Shown here: one piece after another, positions 8,194 through 15,920 of the stretch
How the letters are laid out: each line of letters starts with the position of its first letter
Numbering within the stretch: the first letter of the stretch is position 1
Made by a program: the position numbers and the translations under genes
Source: Haliea salexigens DSM 19537
GTDB taxonomy: Bacteria > Pseudomonadota > Gammaproteobacteria > Pseudomonadales > Halieaceae
DNA length: 41,489 bases
Assembly: GCF_000423125.1 (NCBI RefSeq)
Contig: NZ_AUHJ01000022.1
Span: forward strand, 1-41,489
Direction: 5' to 3'
Notes under the pieces: generated by a model
Seen by the model: the letters and a program-made list of their open reading frames with translations, nothing else
Databases searched by the model: none
Told to the model about the DNA's origin: nothing

Positions 8194-8225
8194 AACGGGA
8201 GCCCAGGCTCCCGTTTCGCGTTTTT
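8194..8225 (+). terminator. Terminator of yceD-rpmF
   Basis: A 9-10 bp GC-rich stem (8194-8203 with 8206-8215) is followed by tcgcg and a TTTTT run. It separates rpmF from fabD, so the fab genes probably have their own promoter. Confidence 0.8.
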
Positions 8226-8317
8226 GGCCCCCCGGCGCTCGCGGTGTTCTACACTGGCGTAGGTGATGCAGGGCCAGTTATCGCTGTCTTGCGTTAACAA
8301 GAAAAGGATTATCCATT

Positions 8318-9265
8318 ATGACGCTCAGTCACTGTGCATTTGTTTTCCCTGGGCAGGGGTCGCAGAAAGTCGGCATGCTCGCGGCTGCGCACGCTGCGTT
8401 TCCCGCGGTGCGTGAAGCCTTTGACGAGGCTTCCGCTGCACTCAGTCAGGATGTTTGGGGTCTGGTTCAGGAAGGCCCGCAGGAAGCCCTCAACCTCACG
8501 GCGACCACGCAGCCGATTTTACTGACCGCGAGTGTGGCCCTGTGGCGCGCCTGGCGCGCGGCGGGTGGCGCCGAGCCGGCACTCATGGCCGGACACAGTC
8601 TGGGCGAATTTTCAGCACTGGTCTGTGCCGGTTCTCTCGACTTTGCCGACGCCGTGCGCCTGGTGCGTCAGCGCGGTGAATTCATGCAAACGGCAGTACC
8701 GGTGGGTGAGGGCGCCATGGCGGCCATCATCGGCTTGGATGACGACAGCATCAATCGCATCTGCGCTGAAGTCAGCGCCGCTGGCGACGGGGAGGTGGCG
8801 GCCGTCAATTTCAATTCTCCGGGCCAGGTGGTGATCGCCGGGCACACATCCGCGGTGGAGCGGGCCTCTGCCGCGCTGAAAGCGGGGGGGGCCAAGCGGG
8901 CCATGCCCCTGCCGGTATCCGCGCCTTTCCATACGGCACTGATGCGTCCGGCGGGCGAGCGACTGGCCGAGGTACTGGCAACTGTGACGATCCAGGCACC
9001 GACCATTCCGGTAGTGCACAATGTGCACGCGCAGCCCGAGTCCGACCCTGAGCGGATTCGCAGCTTGCTGGTGGAGCAAATCTACAGTCCGGTGCAGTGG
9101 ACAGCCTGTGTTGCCTACATGGCGGGTCAGGGTGTTACACAGGTGGTGGAGTGTGGCCCGGGAAGGGTGCTGAGTGGCCTCAACAAGCGCATCGACAGCG
9201 CCCTGCTCAGCCATTCACTGGAAGAGCCCGCAGGTCTTGCCGATGCGCTCGCAGCGCTGGCTTGA
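8318..9265 (+). CDS. fabD: Malonyl-CoA:ACP transacylase FabD
   Basis: FabD transfers malonyl groups from CoA to acyl carrier protein, providing the elongation unit of type II fatty acid synthesis. The 315-residue protein has the oxyanion motif PGQGSQ (11-16), nucleophile S94 in GHSLGEF and catalytic H205 in APFHT. Length is normal. It is the first gene of a fabD-fabG-acpP-fabF run. plsX and fabH, which normally precede it in many relatives, are missing. A ribosome binding site AAGGA lies about 11 nt upstream. Confidence 0.97.
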   Translation: MTLSHCAFVFPGQGSQKVGMLAAAHAAFPAVREAFDEASAALSQDVWGLVQEGPQEALNLTATTQPILLTASVALWRAWRAAGGAEPALMAGHSLGEFSALVCAGSLDFADAVRLVRQRGEFMQTAVPVGEGAMAAIIGLDDDSINRICAEVSAAGDGEVAAVNFNSPGQVVIAGHTSAVERASAALKAGGAKRAMPLPVSAPFHTALMRPAGERLAEVLATVTIQAPTIPVVHNVHAQPESDPERIRSLLVEQIYSPVQWTACVAYMAGQGVTQVVECGPGRVLSGLNKRIDSALLSHSLEEPAGLADALAALA

Positions 9266-9303
9266 GCAGAGCGTGAAAACGGTATCGGAAAGGGGAACAG
9301 GTC

Positions 9304-10047
9304 ATGAGTGAAGAAAAGACAGTAGCACTGGTAACCGGCGCCAGCCGCGGTATCGGGCGCGCCATCGCCGAGCGACTCGCCGATGATGGCTATCGAGTGG
9401 TAGGTACCGCAACGACTGAGAGCGGGGCTGCCGCGATCACTGAATATCTGCAGGCGGGCGGTTTCGATGGCTGTGGCATGACGCTGGACGTAGCCGACCA
9501 GGCGGCGGTTGAGGACGTTGTGAAAGGTATCAGCGCGCAGTTCGGAGCGCCGCTGGTGCTGGTCAATAATGCCGGAATCACCCGCGACAATATCCTCATG
9601 CGCATGAAGCCGGAGGAGTGGCAAGCGGTGATTGATACCAATCTGAGCGCCGTGTATCGCGCCAGCAAGGCCTGCCTGCGCGGCATGACCAAGGCCCGCT
9701 GGGGTCGGATCGTCAACATCACCTCCGTGGTGGGCGCGATGGGGAACGCAGGGCAGAGCAACTATGCGGCCAGCAAAGCCGGTGTGGAGGGTTTTTCCCG
9801 CGCACTGGCGCGCGAGCTGGGGTCGCGCGCCATCACGGTCAACTGTGTGGCGCCGGGCTTTATTGATACCGATATGACGCGGGCACTCAATGAAGACCAG
9901 CGCGAGGCGATGTTGGGCCAGATCCCGCTGGCGCGCCTGGGTGAGGCGAGTGAAATTGCCGCTCTGGTGGGGTTCCTGTGTGGGTCCCATGCGGGTTACA
10001 TTACCGGTGAAACCATTCACATTAATGGTGGCATGAACATGGCGTGA
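9304..10047 (+). CDS. fabG: 3-oxoacyl-ACP reductase FabG
   Basis: FabG is the NADPH-dependent reductase for the first reduction of fatty acid elongation. This 247-residue short-chain dehydrogenase has the TGASRGIG nucleotide-binding loop (11-18), NNAG (88-91) and the catalytic triad S141, Y154 and K158. The C-terminal TGETIHINGGM is typical of FabG. An AAAGGGGAACAGGTC ribosome binding region precedes the ATG. It lies 38 nt after fabD in the same operon. Confidence 0.97.
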   Translation: MSEEKTVALVTGASRGIGRAIAERLADDGYRVVGTATTESGAAAITEYLQAGGFDGCGMTLDVADQAAVEDVVKGISAQFGAPLVLVNNAGITRDNILMRMKPEEWQAVIDTNLSAVYRASKACLRGMTKARWGRIVNITSVVGAMGNAGQSNYAASKAGVEGFSRALARELGSRAITVNCVAPGFIDTDMTRALNEDQREAMLGQIPLARLGEASEIAALVGFLCGSHAGYITGETIHINGGMNMA

Positions 10048-10100
10048 GCAATTGCTCGCGCATCGTGGGTTATCCCGGCGCATTGTGGCCAAAAAAAATT

Positions 10101-10129
10101 TATTACTCCGGCGCAAAACAGAGTAAAAT
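10101..10129 (+). promoter_or_regulatory. Possible promoter of acpP
   Basis: An AT-rich stretch holds a -10-like TAAAAT (10124-10129) about 65 nt before the acpP start. The matching -35 (TATTAC) is weak. A dedicated acpP promoter is usual because ACP is needed in large excess, but this site is tentative. Confidence 0.35.
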
Positions 10130-10193
10130 ATGCGCTCGGGCCGGGTGACCAGGTTTCATTCAGAATATTTTTTTGTCAGGAGTTACACATAAA

Positions 10194-10430
10194 ATGAGCA
10201 GCATTGAAGAACGCGTAAAAAAGATCGTCGCAGAGCAGCTTGGCGTCAAGGAAGAGGAAGTGCAGACGGAAGCGTCTTTTGTCGAGGACCTGGGCGCGGA
10301 CTCACTGGACACCGTGGAACTGGTCATGGCGTTGGAAGAAGAGTTTGAAACCGAGATTCCCGATGAGGAAGCCGAGAAAATCACCACGGTGAAGCTGGCT
10401 ATCGACTATATCAAGGAAAACCTCGCCTGA
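10194..10430 (+). CDS. acpP: Acyl carrier protein
   Basis: This 78-residue acidic four-helix protein carries growing acyl chains on a phosphopantetheine arm. The attachment site is S37 in [10 protein letters not shown]. The chosen start is the ATG at 10194, which gives the usual MSSIEERV N-terminus and sits 11 nt after a CAGGAG ribosome binding site. A longer in-frame start at 10173 would lie upstream of that site. A terminator-like hairpin follows at 10453-10487. Confidence 0.98.
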   Translation: MSSIEERVKKIVAEQLGVKEEEVQTEASFVEDLGADSLDTVELVMALEEEFETEIPDEEAEKITTVKLAIDYIKENLA

Positions 10431-10452
10431 TATTGTCCCCGCAGTAACCGGA

Positions 10453-10487
10453 AGAGCCGTTTCTATGTTTTGATAGGGCGGCTTTTC
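10453..10487 (+). terminator. Attenuator/terminator between acpP and fabF
   Basis: A composite stem (AGCCG 10455-10459 with CGGCT 10479-10483, plus inner CTAT with ATAG) is followed by TTTTCTT. Its position fits partial termination that would keep acpP transcripts in excess over fabF. Confidence 0.6.
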
Positions 10488-10531
10488 TTATTTATGCTTC
10501 CAGCACCTGATTCTACCGGGGAGTGCGTTCG

Positions 10532-11773
10532 GTGATTGGCAGACGCGTAGTTGTAACAGGCCTTGGCATGGTCAGCCCCCTCGGGCTGGACGTTCAGGAG
10601 ACCTGGAAAAATATCGTCGCTGGGAAAAGCGGCGTTGCACCCATCGTCGCTTTCGATGTTGATGCCTACAGCACGCGGTTTAGTGCCAGTGTCAGGGGTT
10701 TCGACATCACACCGTACTTCAGCGACAAAGACGCGCGCAAGATGGATATCTTCGTGCAGTTCGGCATGGCCGCCGGCATTCAGGCAATGCTGGACTCTGG
10801 GCTGGAAGTCACCGACGCCAACGCGCATCGCGTCGGCTGTGCCATCGGCTCGGGCATCGGCGGTATCGGCCAGATCGAAAAGAACACCGAAATTGTGGCG
10901 CGCTCCGGGCCACGCAAGATCTCGCCATTTTTTGTTCCGGGTTCGATCATCAACATGATCTCTGGCAACCTCTCGGTTCGCTATAACCTGCAGGGCCCCA
11001 ATCTGGCGGTCGTCACAGCCTGTACTTCGGGGACGCACAATATCGGCCTCGGGGCGCGCCTGATCGCACTCGGCGACGCCGATGCCATGCTGGTGGGGGG
11101 CGCCGAGATGGCGACCACGCCGGTGGGGCTGGGCGGTTTCGCGGCGGCACGTGCACTCTCTACCCGCAACGATGACCCGGCGGCAGCCTCACGCCCCTGG
11201 GACCGCGATCGCGATGGCTTTGTCCTGGGCGATGGCGCGGGCGTTCTCATGATCGAGGAATACGAATCCGCCAAAGCGCGCGGAGCCCATATCTACGCGG
11301 AAATTACCGGTTTTGGCATGAGCGGCGATGCCTACCACATGACGCTGCCACCGGAGGATGGTCGCGGTGCAGCGGCGGCAATGCGTAACGCGATTGCCGA
11401 TTCCGGTGTGCCCGTTGACCAGATCGGCTACATCAACGCTCACGGCACGTCCACCAATGCCGGTGACCTCGCCGAGAGCCGGGCAATTCAGGCGGTGCTG
11501 GGCAGCGCAGCGGAAACGGTTGCGGTGAGTTCGACCAAGTCGATGATCGGACACCTGTTGGGCGCGGCCGGCGCGGTCGAAGCCATATTTTCCATCCTGG
11601 CATTGCGGGATCAGGTCGCTCCCCCCACGATCAATCTCGACAACCCGGATGAGGGCTGTGTGCTGAATTACGTTCCGCACACTGCGCAGCAGCGCACAAT
11701 CAAGCATGCCCTGTCCAATTCATTCGGTTTCGGTGGCACCAACGGGTCCTTGCTGTTCAGTCAGCTCGACTGA
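10532..11773 (+). CDS. fabF: 3-oxoacyl-ACP synthase II (FabF)
   Basis: FabF condenses malonyl-ACP with acyl-ACP and sets the temperature response of membrane lipids. The thiolase-fold protein has nucleophile C164 in TACTSG and histidines in NAHGTST and GHLLGAAG. I chose the GTG at 10532. GGGGA at 10518-10522 is then 9 nt away, and the N-terminus ([12 protein letters not shown]) and Cys number match E. coli FabF (C163). The GTG at 10523 touches the ribosome binding site and is less likely. The product has 413 residues. Confidence 0.95.
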   Translation: MIGRRVVVTGLGMVSPLGLDVQETWKNIVAGKSGVAPIVAFDVDAYSTRFSASVRGFDITPYFSDKDARKMDIFVQFGMAAGIQAMLDSGLEVTDANAHRVGCAIGSGIGGIGQIEKNTEIVARSGPRKISPFFVPGSIINMISGNLSVRYNLQGPNLAVVTACTSGTHNIGLGARLIALGDADAMLVGGAEMATTPVGLGGFAAARALSTRNDDPAAASRPWDRDRDGFVLGDGAGVLMIEEYESAKARGAHIYAEITGFGMSGDAYHMTLPPEDGRGAAAAMRNAIADSGVPVDQIGYINAHGTSTNAGDLAESRAIQAVLGSAAETVAVSSTKSMIGHLLGAAGAVEAIFSILALRDQVAPPTINLDNPDEGCVLNYVPHTAQQRTIKHALSNSFGFGGTNGSLLFSQLD

Positions 11774-11783
11774 CGCCGGCGGG

Positions 11784-12623
11784 GTGGTAGCAGCGGCCAA
11801 GACATGGATTGACGGCAGCGCCGGCGATGCACTGCCGTTACCAGACCGCGCCTTTGCTTACGGTGATGGTGTGTTCGAAACGCTTCTGCTGCGCGATGGC
11901 CGTGCGCTGCTGACCGAGTTCCACTTTGATCGCCTGGCGACCGGTCTGGCGTGCCTGCGCATGCCGTCGGCGCTACCTTTGGCACGCAAACACTTCGAAA
12001 CAGCGCTCGGCGCACTGGGCGCGGCAACGGGCTACAGTGTAATGCGCCTCACGGTGTCTCGGGGCGCTGGCCCGCGTGGCTACGCACCGCCCGCAGATGC
12101 TGCGCCACGGGTTGTCATCACCGTGTCGGATCTGGCGCATGACCCTGCACAGCTCCCCACACCGGCCACCCTCGGGGAAACAGCGGTGCGTTGGAGCAAG
12201 CAGCCGCTGCTCGCCGGCGTGAAGCACCTCAACAGGTTGGAGCAGGTGCTGGCGGCCGCGGATGCGGCTGCGGCCGGCATGGATGAAGTCCTCATGCTGG
12301 ACCAGGGTGGCGCGCCGTTGTCGGTGTCGGCGGGCAACCTGTTTCTGGTGGCGGGCAAACGCCTGTTAACGCCGACGCTGGTCGATGCCGGTATCGCCGG
12401 CACTCGCCGTCGTCTGTTGCTGGAACACCTGGCCTCCGCCTGTGGCCTGCAAGTGGGCGAGTCACGTTTGCAGTTGCATCAGCTGCTGGCGGCAAATGAG
12501 GTGTTTTACTGCAATGCGCTGATCGGCTTGCGCCCCGTGGCGACTTACCGCGATCGAAGCTGGAGTGAGCACCCGGTCACCGAACGCCTGCACGCAGCCT
12601 ATTGTGAATGGTTGCAGCGGTGA
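11784..12623 (+). CDS. pabC: Aminodeoxychorismate lyase PabC
   Basis: PabC is a PLP-dependent lyase that makes 4-aminobenzoate for folate synthesis. About 279 residues from a GTG start at 11784, 10 nt after fabF. The GVKHLNRLEQV segment contains the Schiff-base lysine. DRAFAYGDGVFET near the N-terminus and the SVSAGNLFLV region are fold-type IV signatures. No ATG is in frame between the fabF stop and the conserved region, so GTG is the likely start. An upstream in-frame ATG inside fabF (11706) would add non-homologous residues. The gene sits between fabF and mltG, as in most gammaproteobacteria. Confidence 0.92.
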   Translation: MVAAAKTWIDGSAGDALPLPDRAFAYGDGVFETLLLRDGRALLTEFHFDRLATGLACLRMPSALPLARKHFETALGALGAATGYSVMRLTVSRGAGPRGYAPPADAAPRVVITVSDLAHDPAQLPTPATLGETAVRWSKQPLLAGVKHLNRLEQVLAAADAAAAGMDEVLMLDQGGAPLSVSAGNLFLVAGKRLLTPTLVDAGIAGTRRRLLLEHLASACGLQVGESRLQLHQLLAANEVFYCNALIGLRPVATYRDRSWSEHPVTERLHAAYCEWLQR

Positions 12624-13657
12624 GCAGGGGGTGGCGCTGGTTGCTGTTATCAGCGGCCATCCTGGCGCTCGTCGCGGCGCTGGCGGTGCGCGAAGCGTGG
12701 CAGAGATGGCAGGCGCCGCTGCTGTTGCCGGAGTCCGGCATACTGCTCACGGTATATCCCGGTGACAGCCTGCGCTCCGTGGCGGAACGCCTGGAAATGC
12801 AGGGTGTTCTGCAACATCCCGAGCTGCTGCTGCTCTGGGCGCGCTATCACAAGCTGGATGCGAGCATTCGTCGCGGTGAGTATGACCTGCAGCCGGGACT
12901 GACGGCGGAGAGCCTGTTGGCCATGCTGGTCAGTGGTCGTGTGGTGCAATACCAGGTGACATTGCCTGAAGGGATTGTGGTCGCCCAGGCACTGGCCATC
13001 TTGCGCGAAGAGCCGGCACTGACGAGTGTGCTGTCCGGGCCTGAAGATGCGCGGCTGTTGACGCTGGTGGCGCCTTTTGAGGCAACCGAAGGCCTCTTCC
13101 TCCCGGAAACCTACCGTTTCGAGCGGGGTGACACTGACCTTGACCTGTTGCAGCGTGCCCACCGGGCCCTGCTGGCGGCACTGGAGCAAGAGTGGGCGGG
13201 TCGCGCCCCGGAGCTGCCTTACGCCACGCCCTATGAAGCACTGATCATGGCGTCGATAATCGAACGCGAAACCGGCGTTGTCGAGGAGCGCGAGGAAATA
13301 GCCGGCGTCTTCGTGCGCCGCTTGCAGCGGGGCATGCGTTTGCAAACCGACCCGACCATCATCTATGGCCTGGGTGAGTCCTTCGATGGCAATCTGCGCC
13401 GCAGCCACCTGCGGGATGCAGGCAACCTGTTCAATACCTATCGGCACGATGGTCTGCCCCCTACACCTATCGCATTGCCTGGACGTGCAGCCTTGCACGC
13501 AGCGCTGCAGCCCGCCGCCGGGGAGACGCTGTTTTTTGTGGCGCGCGGCGACGGCAGTCACGAATTCAACACCACGCTTGAAGGCCATGAGCGTGCCGTG
13601 CGTAAATACCAGCTGCAAAGGCGCAAAGACTATCGTTCATCCCCGGAGAAACCCTGA
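12608..13657 (+). CDS. mltG: Endolytic murein transglycosylase MltG
   Basis: MltG cleaves nascent glycan strands in the periplasm and helps set glycan length. The protein of about 349 residues has one N-terminal transmembrane helix (about 10-28), a LysM-like region, and the YceG catalytic domain with the conserved glutamate in ASIIERETGV. RMRLQTDPT and the NTYRHDGLPPTPI motif follow. It overlaps pabC. An in-frame GTG at 12620 shares 4 nt with the pabC stop and may be the real start (345 residues). Confidence 0.93.
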   Translation: MVAAVSRGWRWLLLSAAILALVAALAVREAWQRWQAPLLLPESGILLTVYPGDSLRSVAERLEMQGVLQHPELLLLWARYHKLDASIRRGEYDLQPGLTAESLLAMLVSGRVVQYQVTLPEGIVVAQALAILREEPALTSVLSGPEDARLLTLVAPFEATEGLFLPETYRFERGDTDLDLLQRAHRALLAALEQEWAGRAPELPYATPYEALIMASIIERETGVVEEREEIAGVFVRRLQRGMRLQTDPTIIYGLGESFDGNLRRSHLRDAGNLFNTYRHDGLPPTPIALPGRAALHAALQPAAGETLFFVARGDGSHEFNTTLEGHERAVRKYQLQRRKDYRSSPEKP

Positions 13658-13659
13658 CC

Positions 13660-14319
13660 ATGGTTCCATCGCGCGGCCTGTTCATCACCGTTGAAGGCGG
13701 GGAAGGTGCAGGTAAATCCACCAATATTGCCGGCATCCAGGCTTATCTGCAGTCGCGGGGCGTAGACCTGGTGGTCACCCGTGAACCCGGTGGCACCCGC
13801 CTGGGAGAAGACGTGCGTGAAGTATTGTTGCGCCCCAGGGAGGAACCCGTTGTGCCGATGGCGGAGCTGTTGCTGCTGTTTGCGGCGCGGGCGCAGCATG
13901 TTGAGGACGTTATCCTGCCCGCGCTGGGCGCGGGCAAATGGGTTATCTGTGATCGCTTTACCGATGCCAGTTATGCCTACCAGTGCGGCGGCCGTGGCAT
14001 GCCGGCCTCGGCGGTACGCACGCTGGAGTCGCTGGTACAGGGCGAACTTCGTCCGGACTACACCCTGTTGCTCGATACGCCAGTAGACATGGGCCTGGAG
14101 CGTGTTCGCGGCCGCGGCGACCTGGACCGGTTCGAGCGCGAGGAACTGGCATTTTTTCAGCGCGTGCGCGAGACCTATCTGCAATTGGCCCGAGAGAGTA
14201 GCGGTCGCTATCATCTGGTCGATGCCAGCCAGCCACTGGAAGGCGTGCAAGCTCGCATAGAAGAGATTTGCGAGGAATTGTTCGCCTGCTGGGCACCGCG
14301 CCACCCGGTGGCGCGATGA
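13660..14319 (+). CDS. tmk: Thymidylate kinase
   Basis: Tmk phosphorylates dTMP to dTDP. The 219-residue P-loop kinase has Walker A EGGEGAGKST (12-21), the DR(F/Y) dTMP-binding motif in VICDRFTDAS, and a LID region (RVRGRGDLDRFE). It starts 2 nt after the mltG stop and overlaps holB by 4 nt (ATGA), so translation is likely coupled. Confidence 0.97.
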   Translation: MVPSRGLFITVEGGEGAGKSTNIAGIQAYLQSRGVDLVVTREPGGTRLGEDVREVLLRPREEPVVPMAELLLLFAARAQHVEDVILPALGAGKWVICDRFTDASYAYQCGGRGMPASAVRTLESLVQGELRPDYTLLLDTPVDMGLERVRGRGDLDRFEREELAFFQRVRETYLQLARESSGRYHLVDASQPLEGVQARIEEICEELFACWAPRHPVAR

Positions 14320-15320
14320 ATCTGCAGGGGTTGCCGCAGGTCAGCGTGCCACTCCCCTGGCAGGCACAGGCCTGGGCGCATCTACAGGAGCAGATCAGCC
14401 GTCAGCAGTTGCCCCATGCGCTGTTGTTTGCCGGCCCCGCTGGCGTCGGCAAGGAACGCCTGGCACTGGCACTGGCGCGCTATCTGCTTTGTTACCAACC
14501 GGTCGCCGGTCACAACTGCGGTGAGTGTCGGGCCTGTCGCTACAGCCAGTCCGGGAGTCATGGCGACTTTCGCTGGTTGCAGCCCGAGGGCAGCAGCAAG
14601 GTCATACGCATCGAGCAGGTGCGCGAGGCGGTTGCCTTTGTCTATCGCACCGCGGGGTTCGGTGCGCGCAAAGTGGTGGTACTGACACCGGCGGAGCGCA
14701 TGTCCAACAGCGCCGCCAACGCACTGCTGAAAGGTCTGGAGGAGCCCTCCGAGGATACGCACCTGATACTGGTTGCACAGCGCTTGCAGGGCATGCCGGC
14801 GACCGTCCGCTCACGCTGTCAGCTGGTCAAGCTGCCACTGCCACCCGGTGACCAGTGCATACCCTGGCTGCAACAGGTCACCGGGGACGAGGCGAGCGCA
14901 ACGGAGCTGCTCGAACTCGCCGGGGGCGTGCCGCTGCAGGCTGAGCAGTTGTACAACGACGGCGGGGCAGAACCGTTGCGCGAGCAGCGCAAGCTGTTGG
15001 GCGACCTGGCGCGTGGCAAGGTGAATGTGCCGCTGGTGGCGGCGCGCCTCGGCCAGCAGGATCTGGCGCAGACGCTGCGTGACATAGCCCTGTTTTTGCA
15101 TGTGTACCTCTGTCGACAGGAGCAGGCGGGGCTGCGCCGTGCGCGGCCACTGTTCCAGTTGCTCGATCGCATGCAGGCATTGCAGGTCGCTATTGCCGCC
15201 GGTTCCAACCCGAATCCGCAGCTTGCGCTGGAAAGCGTGTTGATCAGTTTCGCCGATGGCTTTGGTGTCATGCGCAGCGGTGCTAACATGCGTTCGTCTT
15301 CACAGGAGATCGCATCATGA
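14316..15320 (+). CDS. holB: DNA polymerase III delta-prime subunit
   Basis: This clamp-loader subunit works with tau/gamma and delta to load the beta sliding clamp. The 334-residue protein has a P-loop-like GPAGVGKERL, a zinc finger with closely spaced cysteines (CGECRAC), and the SRC-type sensor motif VRSRCQ. The ATG at 14316 overlaps the tmk stop codon by 4 nt and gives the correct N-terminus. A longer reading from 14268 lies inside tmk. It overlaps pilZ at its end by 4 nt. Confidence 0.95.
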   Translation: MNLQGLPQVSVPLPWQAQAWAHLQEQISRQQLPHALLFAGPAGVGKERLALALARYLLCYQPVAGHNCGECRACRYSQSGSHGDFRWLQPEGSSKVIRIEQVREAVAFVYRTAGFGARKVVVLTPAERMSNSAANALLKGLEEPSEDTHLILVAQRLQGMPATVRSRCQLVKLPLPPGDQCIPWLQQVTGDEASATELLELAGGVPLQAEQLYNDGGAEPLREQRKLLGDLARGKVNVPLVAARLGQQDLAQTLRDIALFLHVYLCRQEQAGLRRARPLFQLLDRMQALQVAIAAGSNPNPQLALESVLISFADGFGVMRSGANMRSSSQEIAS

Positions 15321-15670
15321 GTGATTCCGCCGCGGGCAGCCGCAATGGCATTTTGTCCCTGACCATCAAGGACAAGGCCGTGCTGTATTCCGCCTACATG
15401 CCGTTCCTGCACAACGGTGGCCTGTTTGTGCCCACCAACAAGACCTACAAGGTCGGGGACGAGGTGTTCATGCTGCTCACGCTGATGGATGAACCAGAGA
15501 AAATACCGATTTCCGGCAAGGTTGTCTGGGTCACCCCGCGCGGCGCGCAGGGCAACCGCACAGCGGGCATTGGCGTGCAGTTCAGTGAGCAGGATGCGGC
15601 CGCTAACAGCAAGATCGAGAATCACCTGGCGGGATCACTCGGCTCCGACCGCCCAACGCATACGATGTAG
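15317..15670 (+). CDS. pilZ: PilZ-domain protein (type IV pilus PilZ)
   Basis: This 117-residue single-domain PilZ belongs to the type that in Pseudomonas and Xanthomonas binds PilB/FimX in pilus assembly. The N-terminal RxxxR motif is absent and the (D/N)xSxxG motif is replaced by LHNGGLF, so it probably does not bind cyclic di-GMP. It overlaps holB by 4 nt, the usual tmk-holB-pilZ arrangement. The tatD gene that commonly follows is missing. No pilus genes are nearby. Confidence 0.92.
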   Translation: MSDSAAGSRNGILSLTIKDKAVLYSAYMPFLHNGGLFVPTNKTYKVGDEVFMLLTLMDEPEKIPISGKVVWVTPRGAQGNRTAGIGVQFSEQDAAANSKIENHLAGSLGSDRPTHTM

Positions 15671-15672
15671 GC

Positions 15673-15700
15673 AAAAAAAATGGGTCCCGCCAGGGACCCA
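15673..15700 (-). terminator. Rho-independent terminator on the minus strand
   Basis: A perfect 8-bp stem (15681-15688 with 15693-15700) with a 4-nt loop is followed on the minus strand by eight consecutive U (15673-15680). The plus strand after the stem is purine-rich, so termination is directional. No annotated minus-strand gene lies upstream. Confidence 0.8.
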
Positions 15701-15803
15701 AGAAGACCATTAGGAGTGAAACACAAAAGGAATTGCTTCCCTTCTCGGTGCATTGGGTATGCCCCGAGTGGCTGCTCGTTCGAGTCAGGGGATAAGCAAC
15801 CAC
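15673..15803 (-). ncRNA. Candidate structured small RNA (unknown)
   Basis: Read on the minus strand this region forms a three-way junction. The outer stem pairs 15789-15799 with 15733-15741, with a small bulge. One arm is 15772-15788 (six pairs, GAAC loop). The second arm is 15744-15768 (nine of ten pairs). A C/U-rich single-stranded linker (15701-15732) contains CACUCCU, complementary to AGGAGUG ribosome binding sites. It ends in an 8-bp GC stem and eight U. A promoter fits upstream (15810-15837). Both neighbouring genes run the other way, so the terminator cannot be theirs. I do not recognise it as a known RNA family. Confidence 0.55.
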
Positions 15804-15809
15804 ACTTTA

Positions 15810-15837
15810 AGTATCGCCTATCAGTGGTAATTTTCCA
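15810..15837 (-). promoter_or_regulatory. Putative promoter of the small RNA
   Basis: Minus strand: -35 TGGAAA (15832-15837), a 16-bp spacer, and -10 GATACT (15810-15815), with four of six matches in each. Transcription would begin near 15803, just before the structured region. Confidence 0.4.
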
Positions 15838-15920
15838 CAGTTCCGCAGGCGAATTATTAGGCTAATTTACGATAAAAAACTTGATTTATATCCTGATAAA
15901 GAATAAGCGGTTGCTGTTCA

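Noticed and set aside
10173-10193. Seven extra residues on acyl carrier protein
   Set aside because: The ribosome binding site CAGGAG lies downstream of that start, and the ATG at 10194 gives the standard ACP N-terminus.
15603-15865. Short reading frames on both strands after pilZ
   Set aside because: They lack ribosome binding sites and recognisable content. The base-pairing pattern of this region fits a structured RNA better than a protein gene.
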